In this document: positions 10,506 through 20,845 of the stretch, in pieces
Numbering within the stretch: position 1 is the first letter of the stretch
Layout of the letters: the number at the start of each line of letters is the position of its first letter
From: Meiothermus ruber DSM 1279
Lineage (GTDB): Bacteria; Deinococcota; Deinococci; Deinococcales; Thermaceae
Length of the DNA stretch: 64,000 bases
Direction of reading: 5' to 3'
Assembly: GCF_000024425.1 (NCBI RefSeq)
Contig: NC_013946.1
Location: 2,666,001-2,730,000 of the forward strand
Position numbers and translations under genes: made by a program
The notes under the pieces: generated by a model
Database searches by the model: none
What the model was told of the DNA's origin: nothing
Seen by the model: the letters and a program-made list of their open reading frames with translations, nothing else

Positions 10506-11165
10506 CTACTGCCAGGCCTGCGCCTGGAGGCTTTGTAGCACTAAGTCGCGGAAATAGCGCACATGGGCCCGCGCGGCCTCGGCGGCCTCGACGGGGTTGC
10601 GGGCCTTAAGCGCTGCCAGAATGGCCTGGTGCTGCTGGCGGGTTTTGGGGTGCTGGGACTGGGTTTGCTGAAACGAACGGACGAGGGTGAGGCTCGAGCG
10701 CAGATCGGCGTAGATGCGGGCCAGGGTTTTGTTGTGGGCCGCTTCGACCAGGGCGGTGTGAAAGTCGAAGTCCACCTGCATCTGCTGGGCATAGGCTTCC
10801 TTTGGCAGGGCCTCCAGCACCTGGAGCAGCCGCTCCAGCCGATCCAGTTCGGCCTCGGTGGCGTTTTGCGCCGCCAGGGCCGCCGCCTCGCCCTCGAGCA
10901 GGGCCCGCACATCGTAGACCTCGCGCACCTCCTCAGCCGAGAGCACCCGCACCCGCGCCCCCTTGCCCGGCAGCAGTTCTACCAGCCCCTCCTGGGCCAG
11001 ACGCTGCAGAGCCTCGCGCACCGGGGTGCGGCTGACGCCCAGTTCCTGCGCCAGCCCCGGCTCGGAGATGCGCGCCCCGGGCAGCAGGGAACCCGTCAGG
11101 ATGGCCCCCCGCAGGTGGCTGTAGGCGGCTTCCCGCACCGAGTGGGGTCGCTGAAACTGGGCCAT
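10506..11165 (-). CDS. GntR-family regulator (FadR/FCD type) of the proline operon
   Basis: A 219-residue transcription factor with an N-terminal winged helix ([13 protein letters not shown], then [24 protein letters not shown]) and a C-terminal all-helical FCD effector domain with metal-type histidines ([22 protein letters not shown]). It is the first gene of the proline operon, so it probably senses proline or a breakdown product and controls this operon, including itself. Supporting this, a palindromic GTATAC site lies directly before its start codon. The effector is an inference from position only. Confidence 0.88.
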   Translation of the reverse strand: MAQFQRPHSVREAAYSHLRGAILTGSLLPGARISEPGLAQELGVSRTPVREALQRLAQEGLVELLPGKGARVRVLSAEEVREVYDVRALLEGEAAALAAQNATEAELDRLERLLQVLEALPKEAYAQQMQVDFDFHTALVEAAHNKTLARIYADLRSSLTLVRSFQQTQSQHPKTRQQHQAILAALKARNPVEAAEAARAHVRYFRDLVLQSLQAQAWQ

Positions 11166-11168
11166 AAA

Positions 11169-11185
11169 CTGTATACAGTATACAT
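11169..11185 (-). promoter_or_regulatory. probable autoregulatory operator with two GTATAC cores
   Basis: Just before the regulator's ATG (11165) is a perfect 10-bp palindrome CTGTATACAG at 11169-11178, and a second GTATAC at 11178-11183, seven bases from the first. The site overlaps the likely -10 region (TATAC runs) and the start of transcription, a position fit for repression. FadR-type GntR proteins bind short palindromes of this kind. Confidence 0.55.
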
Positions 11186-11207
11186 TACAGAACCCCCTGG
11201 GTCAAAC

Positions 11208-11233
11208 AAAAAAGGGCGGCCCGCAGGCCGCCC
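11208..11233 (-). terminator. intrinsic terminator of metK
   Basis: An 8-bp stem GGGCGGCC / GGCCGCCC with a 4-nt loop (11214-11233) is followed, on the minus strand, by a run of six T. It lies just after the metK stop codon. Confidence 0.85.
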
Positions 11234-11250
11234 AGAGCAGTTAAAGAGCG

Positions 11251-12426
<1,176 letters not shown>

Positions 12427-12540
12427 CTTAGTCCTCCTTATAGCAGCGGTCGGGCCGCGTCAACCGAAAGAGTATAGCACCCCGCTCTTCCGTTCGACGA
12501 AAAAGCACTCCAGCCCTGTCTTTTACGCTGTATAAAGGGG

Positions 12541-15126
12541 TCAGGCCGAACCCACCCGGCTGGCGATCAGCTCGACAAAAGCCTCCACGATGGCCGCATC
12601 GAGGGTCTGCCCGGCCTGCCGCTGCAGCTCGCACAGCGCATCCTCACAGCACCAGGCGGCTTTATAGGGCCGGGGGTGTATCAGGGCATCGTAAACGTCC
12701 ACTACAGCAAACAGGCGGGCCTCGAGGGGTATCTCCTCGCGGGTCAGGCCAAAGGGATAGCCGGAACCATCCACGCGCTCGTGGTGGTAGCGAACGATAT
12801 TCCGGGCCGTCTGCGACAAGAAGCCCAGGTTTTCCAGCATGCCAAAGCCAATATCGCAGTGGCTTTGCATAATGCGCCACTCAGCATCGGTGAGGGCTCC
12901 CGGCTTGAGCAGAATCGAGTCGGGGATGGCCAGCTTGCCCAGGTCGTGCAGGTAAGCCCCCATGCGCAACCCCTCGAGGTCGGGGAAGCCCAGGCGCTGC
13001 CCCAGGGCCACGGTCAGGGCCACCACCCGGTCGGTGTGGCCTTTGGTCTCGAGGTCGCGCAGCTCCAGGCCCAGACCCAGGGCCCGCAAGGCGTCCTCGC
13101 GGGTGCGGGTGATCTCCTCGAGGTGCGCTGCCCGCTCCAGCGCCCGCTCGAGCCGCCGGGCCACCGCTTCCAAAAGCGCCAGGTGCTCCTCGGAAACATG
13201 GGCCCTGTGGTCGAAGCTGGCCAGGGTAAGGGCCCCATACGGCTCACCCCGTAAAAACAAAGGGGCGGTTAGCAGGGTTCTTAGCTTGTGAACCTTCAGC
13301 TCCGGCCAGGCCCCCTCCCAGTCCTGGTAGTCCTCGATGCGCTGCACCTTGCCGCTGGCCAGGGCCTTACCCATAAACCCCTGGCCCAGGGTGATGGGTA
13401 GGTTGGAAAAGTGCTGCAAGCGCCCCTCCCTGGCCCGCTCGTGCCCCAGCACAAGCCGCACCCGACCGCTGCCCTGGCTCGCGTCCTGCAGTTCCAGGCG
13501 AAAAAAGCCGCCGGCGGAAAGCCCCGTAAGATCGATCAGCGTCTCCAGGGCCCGCTGGGCCATGCGGGTGGGGTCATCCAGGGTCTCGAGGTCGGAGGAC
13601 ATCTGCACCAGCCTGCGGTAGCGCTCGGTCTCCCGGTTGGCGCGCTCGAGGGCCTGCAAGCGCGAAAGCAACACCCCGGCCACCCTGGCCAGCACCTCCA
13701 GGGCGTAGCGATCCTGGGGGTGTATCTCCCCGCCGGCTCCGGCCGTATCCACCGAGAGCACGCCCACCATTCGGCCTTCAGGGTCACCCAAAGGCACCCC
13801 CAGGTAGGCCGCCGGAACCCGCCGGCCCGAGGCATACACGGCGCTGGGTTCGCGGGAGGCATCCGGCAAATACAGGGGGCTGCGCTGCTCCAGCACCCGC
13901 CAGGCCAGCCCTTCATTCCGCCTGATCCGGATACCTGCTGCCTTTTCGGCCGCGTGGCCGGCCGCTGCCACCACCTCGAGGAGGTCTTCTTTGGGCCGGT
14001 ACAACGTGACCAGACTGGTGGAAGCCCCGGTCTGCTCCAGGGCCTCCCGCACGATAAGCTGTAGCAGTTCTTCGGTGGTTTGTGCAGCCGTTAGGCCTTG
14101 ACTGGCCCGGGTCAGGCTCTGCAACCGGGCCAGCTCGCGCTGCTGGGCCGCCTGGGCCTGCAAGCGGGCCAGCACCTGGCCGGCCCCTCGGCCGAAGGCC
14201 TCGAGCACCGGCATATCCTCCGCTTCGAAGGGGGTCTCCGCGTAGGCCACCACCACCCCGAAGCCCTCCCCCTGGGCATCCTGGAGGGGGATAAAAGCGG
14301 CGTACTCCTGAGACCTGGCCGGCACCGCGAATTTGGGGCCGGCATCCTCGAGACGCAACATCTGCACCCGGCGCTCCTCGAGGGCCGCCCAGGAGATTCC
14401 CTGGCCCCTGGGAAGCGAAAAACCCAGCGCTTCCTTCCAGTTGATGGCGGCCTGTATCCTTAACTCGCTGCCCTCCCGACGCAGCGCCACTGCGCGCTCC
14501 GCGCCCAGGATTTCCATTACCAGGCGGGGCAGGGCCTGCCAGAGCAGATCCACCTCGCGGAAAGTAGACAGCACCTCCAGCACCCGGGCTAATCGCTCTT
14601 CGCGCTCGAGGCGGGCCTGGGTATTCTGGCGCTCTTTGATGGTTTGCAAAACCACGCCCAGGCTGAGCGCCAGCTCCCGCGCCAGCGGCAATGCCTCCGG
14701 CGGGAAGGGGGAGGCCTCAAAGCGATCCAGGTTGATCCAGGCCTCTACCCTGCCCTGCAGCGGGATGGGAATCTTGAGCAACCAGCGCATGCCCTGCAGG
14801 GTCTGGCGATCCCGTGGCAACAAGCCGCTCCGCTCGGCCTGAATCTGGAGAGCTCGAGGCCAGCCCGATAAGGCCTCCTCCAGGCTGCCCCCATACCAGC
14901 GAAGCTCATCCTGCAGGTTCAGGGTATACCCGGGCAGGGGCATCTCGTGGCCTCGCATAGCCACAAAGCGGTAGGCGTTTTCCTGGCGCAGCAAAACCGA
15001 ACCGGCCTGGGCCCCCGGAATCAAGCGCATGGCCCCCTCGAGCGCGGCCACGAGCAGATTCTCCAGGGTGGGGCACCCAACCAGCTCACGCAGTAGGGCC
15101 AGCATGCCCTGATAAGAACCGCCCAT
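12541..15126 (-). CDS. multi-GAF HD-GYP protein (probable cyclic-di-GMP phosphodiesterase)
   Basis: An 861-residue cytoplasmic signalling protein. I read four GAF-like sensor modules in series (about residues 10-155, 180-325, 335-490 and 500-665), a short helical linker, and a C-terminal HD-GYP domain (about 680-850). The HD-GYP catalytic set is present: LHDLGKLAIPD, IMQSHCDIG, RYHHERVDGSGYP and FAVVDVYDAL. HD-GYP enzymes break down cyclic-di-GMP. There is no GGDEF or membrane segment. What the GAF domains bind is not visible; no clear chromophore cysteine stands out. A TAGGCT box lies 9 nt before the ATG. Confidence 0.9.
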   Translation of the reverse strand: MGGSYQGMLALLRELVGCPTLENLLVAALEGAMRLIPGAQAGSVLLRQENAYRFVAMRGHEMPLPGYTLNLQDELRWYGGSLEEALSGWPRALQIQAERSGLLPRDRQTLQGMRWLLKIPIPLQGRVEAWINLDRFEASPFPPEALPLARELALSLGVVLQTIKERQNTQARLEREERLARVLEVLSTFREVDLLWQALPRLVMEILGAERAVALRREGSELRIQAAINWKEALGFSLPRGQGISWAALEERRVQMLRLEDAGPKFAVPARSQEYAAFIPLQDAQGEGFGVVVAYAETPFEAEDMPVLEAFGRGAGQVLARLQAQAAQQRELARLQSLTRASQGLTAAQTTEELLQLIVREALEQTGASTSLVTLYRPKEDLLEVVAAAGHAAEKAAGIRIRRNEGLAWRVLEQRSPLYLPDASREPSAVYASGRRVPAAYLGVPLGDPEGRMVGVLSVDTAGAGGEIHPQDRYALEVLARVAGVLLSRLQALERANRETERYRRLVQMSSDLETLDDPTRMAQRALETLIDLTGLSAGGFFRLELQDASQGSGRVRLVLGHERAREGRLQHFSNLPITLGQGFMGKALASGKVQRIEDYQDWEGAWPELKVHKLRTLLTAPLFLRGEPYGALTLASFDHRAHVSEEHLALLEAVARRLERALERAAHLEEITRTREDALRALGLGLELRDLETKGHTDRVVALTVALGQRLGFPDLEGLRMGAYLHDLGKLAIPDSILLKPGALTDAEWRIMQSHCDIGFGMLENLGFLSQTARNIVRYHHERVDGSGYPFGLTREEIPLEARLFAVVDVYDALIHPRPYKAAWCCEDALCELQRQAGQTLDAAIVEAFVELIASRVGSA

Positions 15127-15233
15127 CTTTGCACCAGCCTAGGGCCATATCCACCCCGCCCAAGTTTATACATCACAAGCTTATTGGGCTTGGCTTTGGT
15201 ACAAAAAGCGGGCGTGTTTTTTGCCCTGCACGC

Positions 15234-16484
15234 TCAGCGCTGAGAATTCGGCGCCCAGTCCAAGCGGTACTGCCATTCGGCCTCAAAACTACGCCCCCAG
15301 GGGAATTTCAGACCCTCCGGCCGAAGCTGCCCCAGCCCCAGGCGCGGCATGGGTTCAACCTGCAGGCGTTCAAAAACATAGCGGGCGGCTTCCTCGGTGA
15401 GGGGTTCGGGAAAGCGCGCGCGCACCCACGGGCGACCGATCTCACCCCAGAGGTACTCGAGGTAGGCCTGGGCCAGCACCTGGGTGCGCCGTTCCTCGCA
15501 CCAGGCCACAGGGTTTCCGGCCCGCTGGCACAAAGGCGTGGCAAACAGCCCTCCCTGGGCCAGCGCCGCGCCCAGGTTGTTGCCAGGGGTTCCCCACGAA
15601 GCATACGAGGCCAGCCCGGGGTAGAGATCCAGGGCCACCAGGTAGCGAACCAGCGAGGCATCGCCCCGGTTGACCCGGGCGATATCGGCCAGCGCGACCG
15701 GCGCTTCACGCAAGCCCTGCAGCACCGTTAGAACACCTCGCCGGGGGTCGCCACCGCTGTACACCACCAGCACCAGATCGGGCCGGCTTTCCACAGCAAC
15801 CGCCCCTGCCGCAGCCAGCAGGCGCGAAACGGATTCTTGCAAGGGAATCCCCTCGTAGCGGGTAACCTGCTGGGCAGCCTGGGGCTGGTCGTAAAGCACC
15901 CGCACCCGCATCCCTGGGTTCAAAGCCCGCAGCAACAGCACCTGCCCCGCCTCGTCGGCCCCAGGCCGGGTGGGAATGGGTAGGGTGGCGGCTTCGGCCA
16001 CCGCCGGTGAACCCGGCAAGGCGTCGTCCCAGGGCGCTTCGACATACGCAAAAGCATCCCCCAAATTGCGCAGCAGGTCTAGGTTGCGCGTCCGGTGGGT
16101 GGCGTCGGGATGGCGTGGAATCACCCCAAAAGCCAGCACCCGCCCACCCGTACGGGCCTGCCAGTGGGACAGCACCTCGAGGCGGCGCTGGGCCTCTTCC
16201 AGCGGGAGGGGCGAATTGCGGCTCTGCACCAGCCCGCCATACACCAGGGCATCCAGGCTGGCCACCAGGGTATGGCCGGTCTGTTCCTGCAACCAGCCCC
16301 AGAGCGCCTCCAGGCTGGCTCCTTGGCGCCCTTGGTAGAGCGCTCGAGGCGGGCAGCGTACCACCTGCCAGGTGCAGGGCGACCAGTTGGGGGGCCGATC
16401 ATCGAGGGGCAGGTAGAGGGTTCCACTCGGAAAAGCCCAGCCAAGCGACACAAAGATCAAAGCAAGCAACGACGCCCATCGCAT
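15234..16484 (-). CDS. DUF4127-family exported protein
   Basis: A 416-residue protein with an N-terminal signal peptide (MRWASLLALIFVSLGWAFP). It then has the block LYLPLDDRPPNW that marks the DUF4127 family, followed by SLDALVYGGLVQSR and VLVVYSGGDPRRG. The function of the family is not known to me. Some members sit near sugar or nucleotide metabolism genes, and here the next gene upstream on the strand is a 5'-nucleotidase. The ATG at 16484 is preferred to the TTG three bases earlier. Confidence 0.8.
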   Translation of the reverse strand: MRWASLLALIFVSLGWAFPSGTLYLPLDDRPPNWSPCTWQVVRCPPRALYQGRQGASLEALWGWLQEQTGHTLVASLDALVYGGLVQSRNSPLPLEEAQRRLEVLSHWQARTGGRVLAFGVIPRHPDATHRTRNLDLLRNLGDAFAYVEAPWDDALPGSPAVAEAATLPIPTRPGADEAGQVLLLRALNPGMRVRVLYDQPQAAQQVTRYEGIPLQESVSRLLAAAGAVAVESRPDLVLVVYSGGDPRRGVLTVLQGLREAPVALADIARVNRGDASLVRYLVALDLYPGLASYASWGTPGNNLGAALAQGGLFATPLCQRAGNPVAWCEERRTQVLAQAYLEYLWGEIGRPWVRARFPEPLTEEAARYVFERLQVEPMPRLGLGQLRPEGLKFPWGRSFEAEWQYRLDWAPNSQR

Positions 16485-16632
16485 CAAGCCATGGTAAAGC
16501 AGGTTGGTGAGGAAAGTTGCAGGGGCCGGACAGCCGCGCCTGGGAGCGGATCGGCTTCAGCATCTGAGCAACCATCCCATGGCACTGGGATTCCTTTGCA
16601 GGAAAGGTGGCCTGGAGCTGGCATGGGGCAAT

Positions 16633-16686
16633 TGAAAAAAAGAGGGCGGGCTGGGGCGGGTGACCTCCCCCCACCCCAGCGCCCTC
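16633..16686 (-). terminator. intrinsic terminator of the 5'-nucleotidase gene
   Basis: On the minus strand, GAGGGC-GCTGGGG pairs with CCCCAGC-GCCCTC across a GC-rich loop, with one bulged base in the 13-bp stem, followed by seven T. It begins about 17 bases after the 16703 stop codon. Confidence 0.75.
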
Positions 16687-16702
16687 ACCTTGGATTTAGG
16701 TA

Positions 16703-18370
16703 CTAGACCCCCACCCGCAAAAAGCGATCGGTGTAGAAGGGGCCTTCCCAACGCTGGCTGCGCGGTTCGTTGAGGATGGTGATGCGGTTTTCCAGGCGCG
16801 GCTCCCAGGAAGGCTGGGTGCGCAGGTACTCGATGAGCACCTCGGCATCGCCAAAGCCCGTATCCACCCGGAGGCCTTTGGCATCCCGCAAGACGGCAAA
16901 GCCGTCCCCACCGTTGGCGATAAAGTTGTTGGTGACAACCCGGTAGGTGGCGTTGGGGTCGAGCGGCTGGAAGCCGGTGGGGGTCTGCACCTGAACCTGG
17001 GTCACCCGGCTGCCCGCTGGGCGGGAAAGGTCGAAAGTGTAGCGAATACCAGCCACCCCCGACAGGAAGCGGCCTGCAATCTGCTCCCACTGGGAAACGC
17101 CGTTTTCTAGCGCGGCCAGAACCTCGCTGCCCTTGAGCTCGAGCACCACCAAGGTGTTGCCAAAGGGCAGTACCTCGTTGACCTGCCCAACCGTAATGTT
17201 CCCCGCCGGGATGGTGGTGCGGATGCCCCCCCCGTTCTGCAGAGCGATGGTGGTACCGGCCTGGCGGGTTTTCCAGAGCATGGCATCGGCAATCAGGTTA
17301 GCCAGGTTGGTTTCGCGGCGGCGCACATCGTTGCGCTCACCGTTGAGCACCACAGCGGCCCTGGAGATCACCTGGGCCCGCAAGGCTGCGATGGGCATGC
17401 CATAAGCTGTAATAGCGTCCAGGGCGAAGCGATCCTCAGGAAGGTTGGCGGTCAGGGGAATCACCTGGCCTTGGTGAGCCACCAGCTCGCCCCGCTCATC
17501 GAAGGTGACCTGCAGGCGGCCCACCACCTTGGCCCACTCCCAGGCCTGCACGATCAACACATCTTTGTTTTCGGGGTTTTTCACGATGGTGGGGTAAGGC
17601 CCCCCGGGGCGCAGCTCGGGGAAGGGGGTTTGCCCCAACAGGGTGTGGCTGTGGCCGCCCACAATCACCTGTACCCCCGTCACTTTGCGGGCCAGCTCCT
17701 GGTCTTGCAAGTAGCCCAGGTGGGAGAGCACCACAATGTACTTCACACCCTTGGCCAGCAGTTCCACCACGGCCTGCTGGGTGGCCGAAACCGGGTCGGT
17801 AAAGCGAACGTTGGGGCCGGGGCTGGACATGATGGGGGTATCGGGGGTGGTCAGTCCGATGATGCCCACCGGCTGCCCTCCCACGCTCACCACCGCGTAG
17901 GGCTTGATGCGCCCGGCCAGCTTGGGCTCCCTCGAGACGTCGGTGTTGGCCGAGACCACCGGGAAGCGCACCCCATTCAAAAAGTTCGCCAGCCCATCCG
18001 GCCCCAGGTTGTACTCGTGGTTGCCGGGGGCCATGGCCCGGATACCCATGCGGTGCAAAAAGAAGCGGTCGGCCAGCCCCTGGTACTGGTTGAAGTAGAG
18101 GGTTCCCTGGAACACATCGCCCGCGTGTAAAAACAGGGGGTTGGTCGCGGTTGCACGCAGGCGGTCAAACAGCGAGATCACCCGCGCAAACCCCCCCAGG
18201 CGCTGGTCTCGCTGCCCCCCCAGGGTGAGGCCACCGGTGGGCTCGAGGTGGGCGTGGGTATCGTTGATGTGAACGATGGTCATGGTGAAGCTGCCACCCT
18301 GGGCCCGGGTTAGCCCGGCCAGTGCCGCTCCACCCACCAAACCCGCTTTGAGTACTTCTCTACGACGCAT
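16703..18370 (-). CDS. Tat-exported 5'-nucleotidase / metallophosphoesterase (UshA-like)
   Basis: A 555-residue exported phosphoesterase that would release phosphate from nucleotides or related compounds outside the cytoplasm. The N-terminus MRRREVLKAGLVGGAALAGL is a twin-arginine signal. The calcineurin-like metal domain shows HINDTHAHLEPT, HAGDVFQG, APGNHEYNLG, VLSHLGYLQD and VGGHSHTLL. The C-terminal nucleotide-specificity domain follows, with LQNGGGIRTTIPAG and VVTNNFIANGGDGF. The start ATG at 18370 follows GAGGAGGAACC. It may work with the DUF4127 protein encoded next on this strand. Confidence 0.93.
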   Translation of the reverse strand: MRRREVLKAGLVGGAALAGLTRAQGGSFTMTIVHINDTHAHLEPTGGLTLGGQRDQRLGGFARVISLFDRLRATATNPLFLHAGDVFQGTLYFNQYQGLADRFFLHRMGIRAMAPGNHEYNLGPDGLANFLNGVRFPVVSANTDVSREPKLAGRIKPYAVVSVGGQPVGIIGLTTPDTPIMSSPGPNVRFTDPVSATQQAVVELLAKGVKYIVVLSHLGYLQDQELARKVTGVQVIVGGHSHTLLGQTPFPELRPGGPYPTIVKNPENKDVLIVQAWEWAKVVGRLQVTFDERGELVAHQGQVIPLTANLPEDRFALDAITAYGMPIAALRAQVISRAAVVLNGERNDVRRRETNLANLIADAMLWKTRQAGTTIALQNGGGIRTTIPAGNITVGQVNEVLPFGNTLVVLELKGSEVLAALENGVSQWEQIAGRFLSGVAGIRYTFDLSRPAGSRVTQVQVQTPTGFQPLDPNATYRVVTNNFIANGGDGFAVLRDAKGLRVDTGFGDAEVLIEYLRTQPSWEPRLENRITILNEPRSQRWEGPFYTDRFLRVGV

Positions 18371-18670
18371 GGTTCCTCCTCGCAATGTTGCAAGGCTATT
18401 TTATACCGATGCCAGGTCAGTACTACGTCATTACTTCGTAGCATGCAAAGCGAAATAAATTTGGTGTAGTTTTCGATATAGAACGGCTTGCTAAGTTTAC
18501 AGCAGCGGGGCTCGAGGTTTTTTACATGCTGCCGGATGTGCGGGTTGACTGGAATTATCCCCAATCCATCCGGCCCATCCCCTCTCGTGCCGGCAGCGGC
18601 TCGTCGAAAAACGAAGCCTCACGCAGCCAAGCCTTCCTAGACATCACTGCAAAAACCCCAACTCCGGCAG

Positions 18671-18723
18671 GGTGAGCTGTATGTCATGAGACCAAAGGGC
18701 AGATCTGGCGGGTCAACCTGTAG
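18671..18723 (+). pseudogene. 3' remnant of a second PQQ-type dehydrogenase gene
   Basis: GGT GAG CTG TAT GTC ATG encodes GELYVM. After a one-base loss the next frame reads TKGQIWRVNL and then a TAG stop at 18721. This lines up with the C-terminus of the intact dehydrogenase just downstream (GELYVVDHRGTIYRMTQR), residue for residue. I infer a former tandem copy, of which only the last 17 codons are recognisable. Confidence 0.5.
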
Positions 18724-18755
18724 CCTGCACACACCGACCTCAGAAAAAGCTTGGC

Positions 18756-18761
18756 TACACT
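18756..18761 (+). promoter_or_regulatory. leaderless-type -10 box TACACT
   Basis: TACACT, 6 nt, then the ATG at 18768. No ribosome binding site is present. No convincing -35 was seen. Confidence 0.5.
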
Positions 18762-18767
18762 GCGTTT

Positions 18768-19871
18768 ATGCGACAGATTGTTTGCTTTACCCTGTTGTGG
18801 TTTGGCCTGGCTTCTGCGCAATCTATTAACCTGGTTCCAATCGCCAACAACCTGAACCGCCCGCTGTTTCTCACCTATTCCCCAGATGACACCGGGCGGC
18901 TTTTTATCCTCGAGCAGGGCGGCACCATCCGCATCTGGCAGAACGGGCGGCTGCTCGCAGAGCCGTTCTTGGATATAAGCAGCCTGGTGGCCTGTTGCGG
19001 TGAACGGGGCCTCTTGGGGCTGGCCTTCCATCCCAATTTCCGCCAGAACAACCTGTTCTTCATTAACTACACCAACCGCAGCGGCAACACCGTAATTGCC
19101 CGCTACCGGGCAAACGGCAACCGCGCCGAGACAGATTCCGCTCAAACCCTGCTCACCATCGAGCAGCCCTATGCCAATCATAACGGCGGCATGATTGCTT
19201 TTGGCCCGGACGGCATGCTGTACATCGGCATGGGCGATGGGGGCTCGGCCGGCGACCCCCTCAACGCCGGCCAGCGGCTTGACACTTTGCTGGGCAAGAT
19301 CCTGCGCATAGATGTGAATCGTAGCGAGGGCAGCCGGGCCTATGCCATCCCCGCCGATAACCCTGTTCTGGCCGGACGCCGCAGCGAGATCTGGTCGTAT
19401 GGCTGGCGCAACCCCTGGCGCTTCAGCTTTGATCGTCAGACCGGCGACCTGTGGGTCGCAGATGTCGGGCAGAACGCCGTGGAGGAGGTGCACTTTCAAC
19501 CCGCCAGCAGCAAGGGCGGTGAGAACTACGGCTGGCGCATCATGGAGGGGAATCGGTGTTTCAACCCCCCGCAAAACTGCAACCGCAACGGTCTGGTTAT
19601 GCCCGTGCTGACCTACACCCACGACCAGGGCCGCTCCATCACCGGGGGCTATCGCTACCGGGGCAGCGCCATGCCGGCCTTTCGCGGGGCCTACTTTTAT
19701 GCCGACTACGTAAGCGGTCGCATCTGGGCTGCTACCCCTCAGGGCAGCGGCTGGCAGAGCCGGGAGGTGCTTAAGACCGATCTAAACATCAGTTCCTTTG
19801 GTGAGGATGCCGAGGGTGAGCTGTATGTGGTGGATCACCGCGGCACCATCTACCGCATGACCCAGCGCTAA
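18768..19871 (+). CDS. PQQ-dependent sugar (aldose) dehydrogenase, exported
   Basis: A 367-residue six-bladed beta-propeller of the soluble glucose/aldose sugar dehydrogenase family (GSDH / YliI-Asd type), which oxidises aldoses outside the cytoplasm with PQQ as cofactor. A signal peptide (MRQIVCFTLLWFGLASAQ) is followed by ERGLLGLAFHPNF, YANHNGGMIAFGPDGMLYIGMGDGG with the catalytic His region, and YGWRNPWRFSFD, GENYGWRIMEG and ITGGYRYRG, the blade motifs that contact PQQ and calcium. No PQQ biosynthesis genes are seen in the window. A leaderless-type promoter is placed 6 nt before the ATG. Confidence 0.92.
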   Translation: MRQIVCFTLLWFGLASAQSINLVPIANNLNRPLFLTYSPDDTGRLFILEQGGTIRIWQNGRLLAEPFLDISSLVACCGERGLLGLAFHPNFRQNNLFFINYTNRSGNTVIARYRANGNRAETDSAQTLLTIEQPYANHNGGMIAFGPDGMLYIGMGDGGSAGDPLNAGQRLDTLLGKILRIDVNRSEGSRAYAIPADNPVLAGRRSEIWSYGWRNPWRFSFDRQTGDLWVADVGQNAVEEVHFQPASSKGGENYGWRIMEGNRCFNPPQNCNRNGLVMPVLTYTHDQGRSITGGYRYRGSAMPAFRGAYFYADYVSGRIWAATPQGSGWQSREVLKTDLNISSFGEDAEGELYVVDHRGTIYRMTQR

Positions 19872-19894
19872 AAAAAGCCTCCCGCAAGGGAGGC
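19870..19894 (-). terminator. intrinsic terminator (minus strand)
   Basis: GCCTCCC / GGGAGGC with a GCAA loop at 19877-19894, preceded on the plus strand by seven A. Read on the minus strand this is a stem followed by T7, ending the gene at 19913. It may also slow the converging plus-strand transcript. Confidence 0.8.
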
Positions 19895-19912
19895 AAGCTC
19901 TTGCATATAAGC

Positions 19913-20662
19913 TCAGGGCAGGTAGTTGCCGGGCGTGCCCAGGGTCTCGGGTTTTTCCGTCCACTCGCCGGCAATGCCCAGCTTCCAGGCCCCCGCTGCG
20001 CCGCTGGCGTTGGTGTAGCCGCCGTATACCCCCAGCCGCAGCCCCCGCATCACTTCGTAGTACAAGGAAGTGGTGATGTCATAACCCAGGCTCAGGCCGA
20101 AAGGATAGCGAAGACCTCCTTCCAGATAAGCGTTCAGCTCACGGGTAAGCTCCAGCTTCAAGCCGGCATAGGCGTTGGCCGCAGCATTGAGCGAAAGCGA
20201 CGGCGCCACCACCAAGGTGGCGTCCAGGCCCGCGCCCCCATACAGCACCGCCGCACTGGCGATGCGCTGGGTAATGAAAATTTCCCCTCCTGCGTCGAAA
20301 TCAAAGCCAAAAGGCCCAGGTAAAATCACCTGGTTCGAGCCCAGGCGGAGGGCTCCTTCTACATAACCCGCATTGGATTCATTGAGCTTGGCTACCCCTA
20401 CCAGCCCGGCGCGGCTGGCCAGCACCAATTGCCCGGCGAAAAAACCTGGGCGCAGACTGGCTCCAGCCACGACGTTATCCGACAGGTTGAAGGTGTAGTT
20501 GACCGCAGTACCCCGGTAGCTGCGGTAAGGGGTTGTAAACTGCCCACCCACCAGGCCAACGTCGGGCAAAAACTGCAGGTTGCCTGTAACGGAAAAACCA
20601 TCGGCCAGAGCCGCCCCACCGATACCCAACGAAGCCATTACTGCCAACAAGGTTTTTTTCAT
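19913..20662 (-). CDS. exported envelope protein, predicted beta-rich
   Basis: A 249-residue protein with a clear signal peptide (MKKTLLAVMASLGIGGAALA). The mature part has many alternating-residue stretches ending in aromatic residues (AVNYTFNLSDNVVAGASLR, LRLGVYGGYTNASGAAGAW), typical of beta strands that could form a small outer-membrane barrel. There is no known motif and I cannot name the family. The start ATG at 20662 follows GGAGGAATC. A T-run terminator follows the stop. It is divergent from glnA. Confidence 0.75.
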   Translation of the reverse strand: MKKTLLAVMASLGIGGAALADGFSVTGNLQFLPDVGLVGGQFTTPYRSYRGTAVNYTFNLSDNVVAGASLRPGFFAGQLVLASRAGLVGVAKLNESNAGYVEGALRLGSNQVILPGPFGFDFDAGGEIFITQRIASAAVLYGGAGLDATLVVAPSLSLNAAANAYAGLKLELTRELNAYLEGGLRYPFGLSLGYDITTSLYYEVMRGLRLGVYGGYTNASGAAGAWKLGIAGEWTEKPETLGTPGNYLP

Positions 20663-20833
20663 GATTCCTCCAGATGGCTAAAGCGCCACAAACGGCCCAA
20701 TGATAGCGTCTGCGTTTGCTCAAAGATTGAGAAGGATTACAAGTTTCCTTAACACACATCCACATCGAAGCGGATTCACCTGCAATGACCGGTTGCGCAA
20801 AAAGATCGTCGTTACAAGGCTAGAGGCTATCGG

Positions 20834-20839
20834 TATGCT
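20834..20839 (+). promoter_or_regulatory. leaderless-type -10 box of glnA
   Basis: TATGCT, then 6 nt (GTATAT), then the ATG at 20846. TTACAA lies 16 bp upstream as a possible -35. No ribosome binding site is present, so the glnA mRNA is predicted to start at the initiation codon. Confidence 0.55.
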
Positions 20840-20845
20840 GTATAT

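Larger units (their letters stand above)
18371..18767 (+). other. 397-bp intergenic region between divergent genes
   Basis: This stretch separates the 5'-nucleotidase (minus) from the sugar dehydrogenase (plus). It holds the minus-strand promoter region (an AT-rich TATAAAAT run near 18400), a more AT-rich segment around 18420-18500, the decayed dehydrogenase tail at 18671-18723 and the plus-strand -10 box at 18756. No RNA gene was recognised. Confidence 0.6.

Noticed and set aside
18441-18671. A roughly 77-codon open frame upstream of the dehydrogenase
   Set aside because: It has no good start or ribosome binding site, no motif and a biased composition; kept as intergenic.
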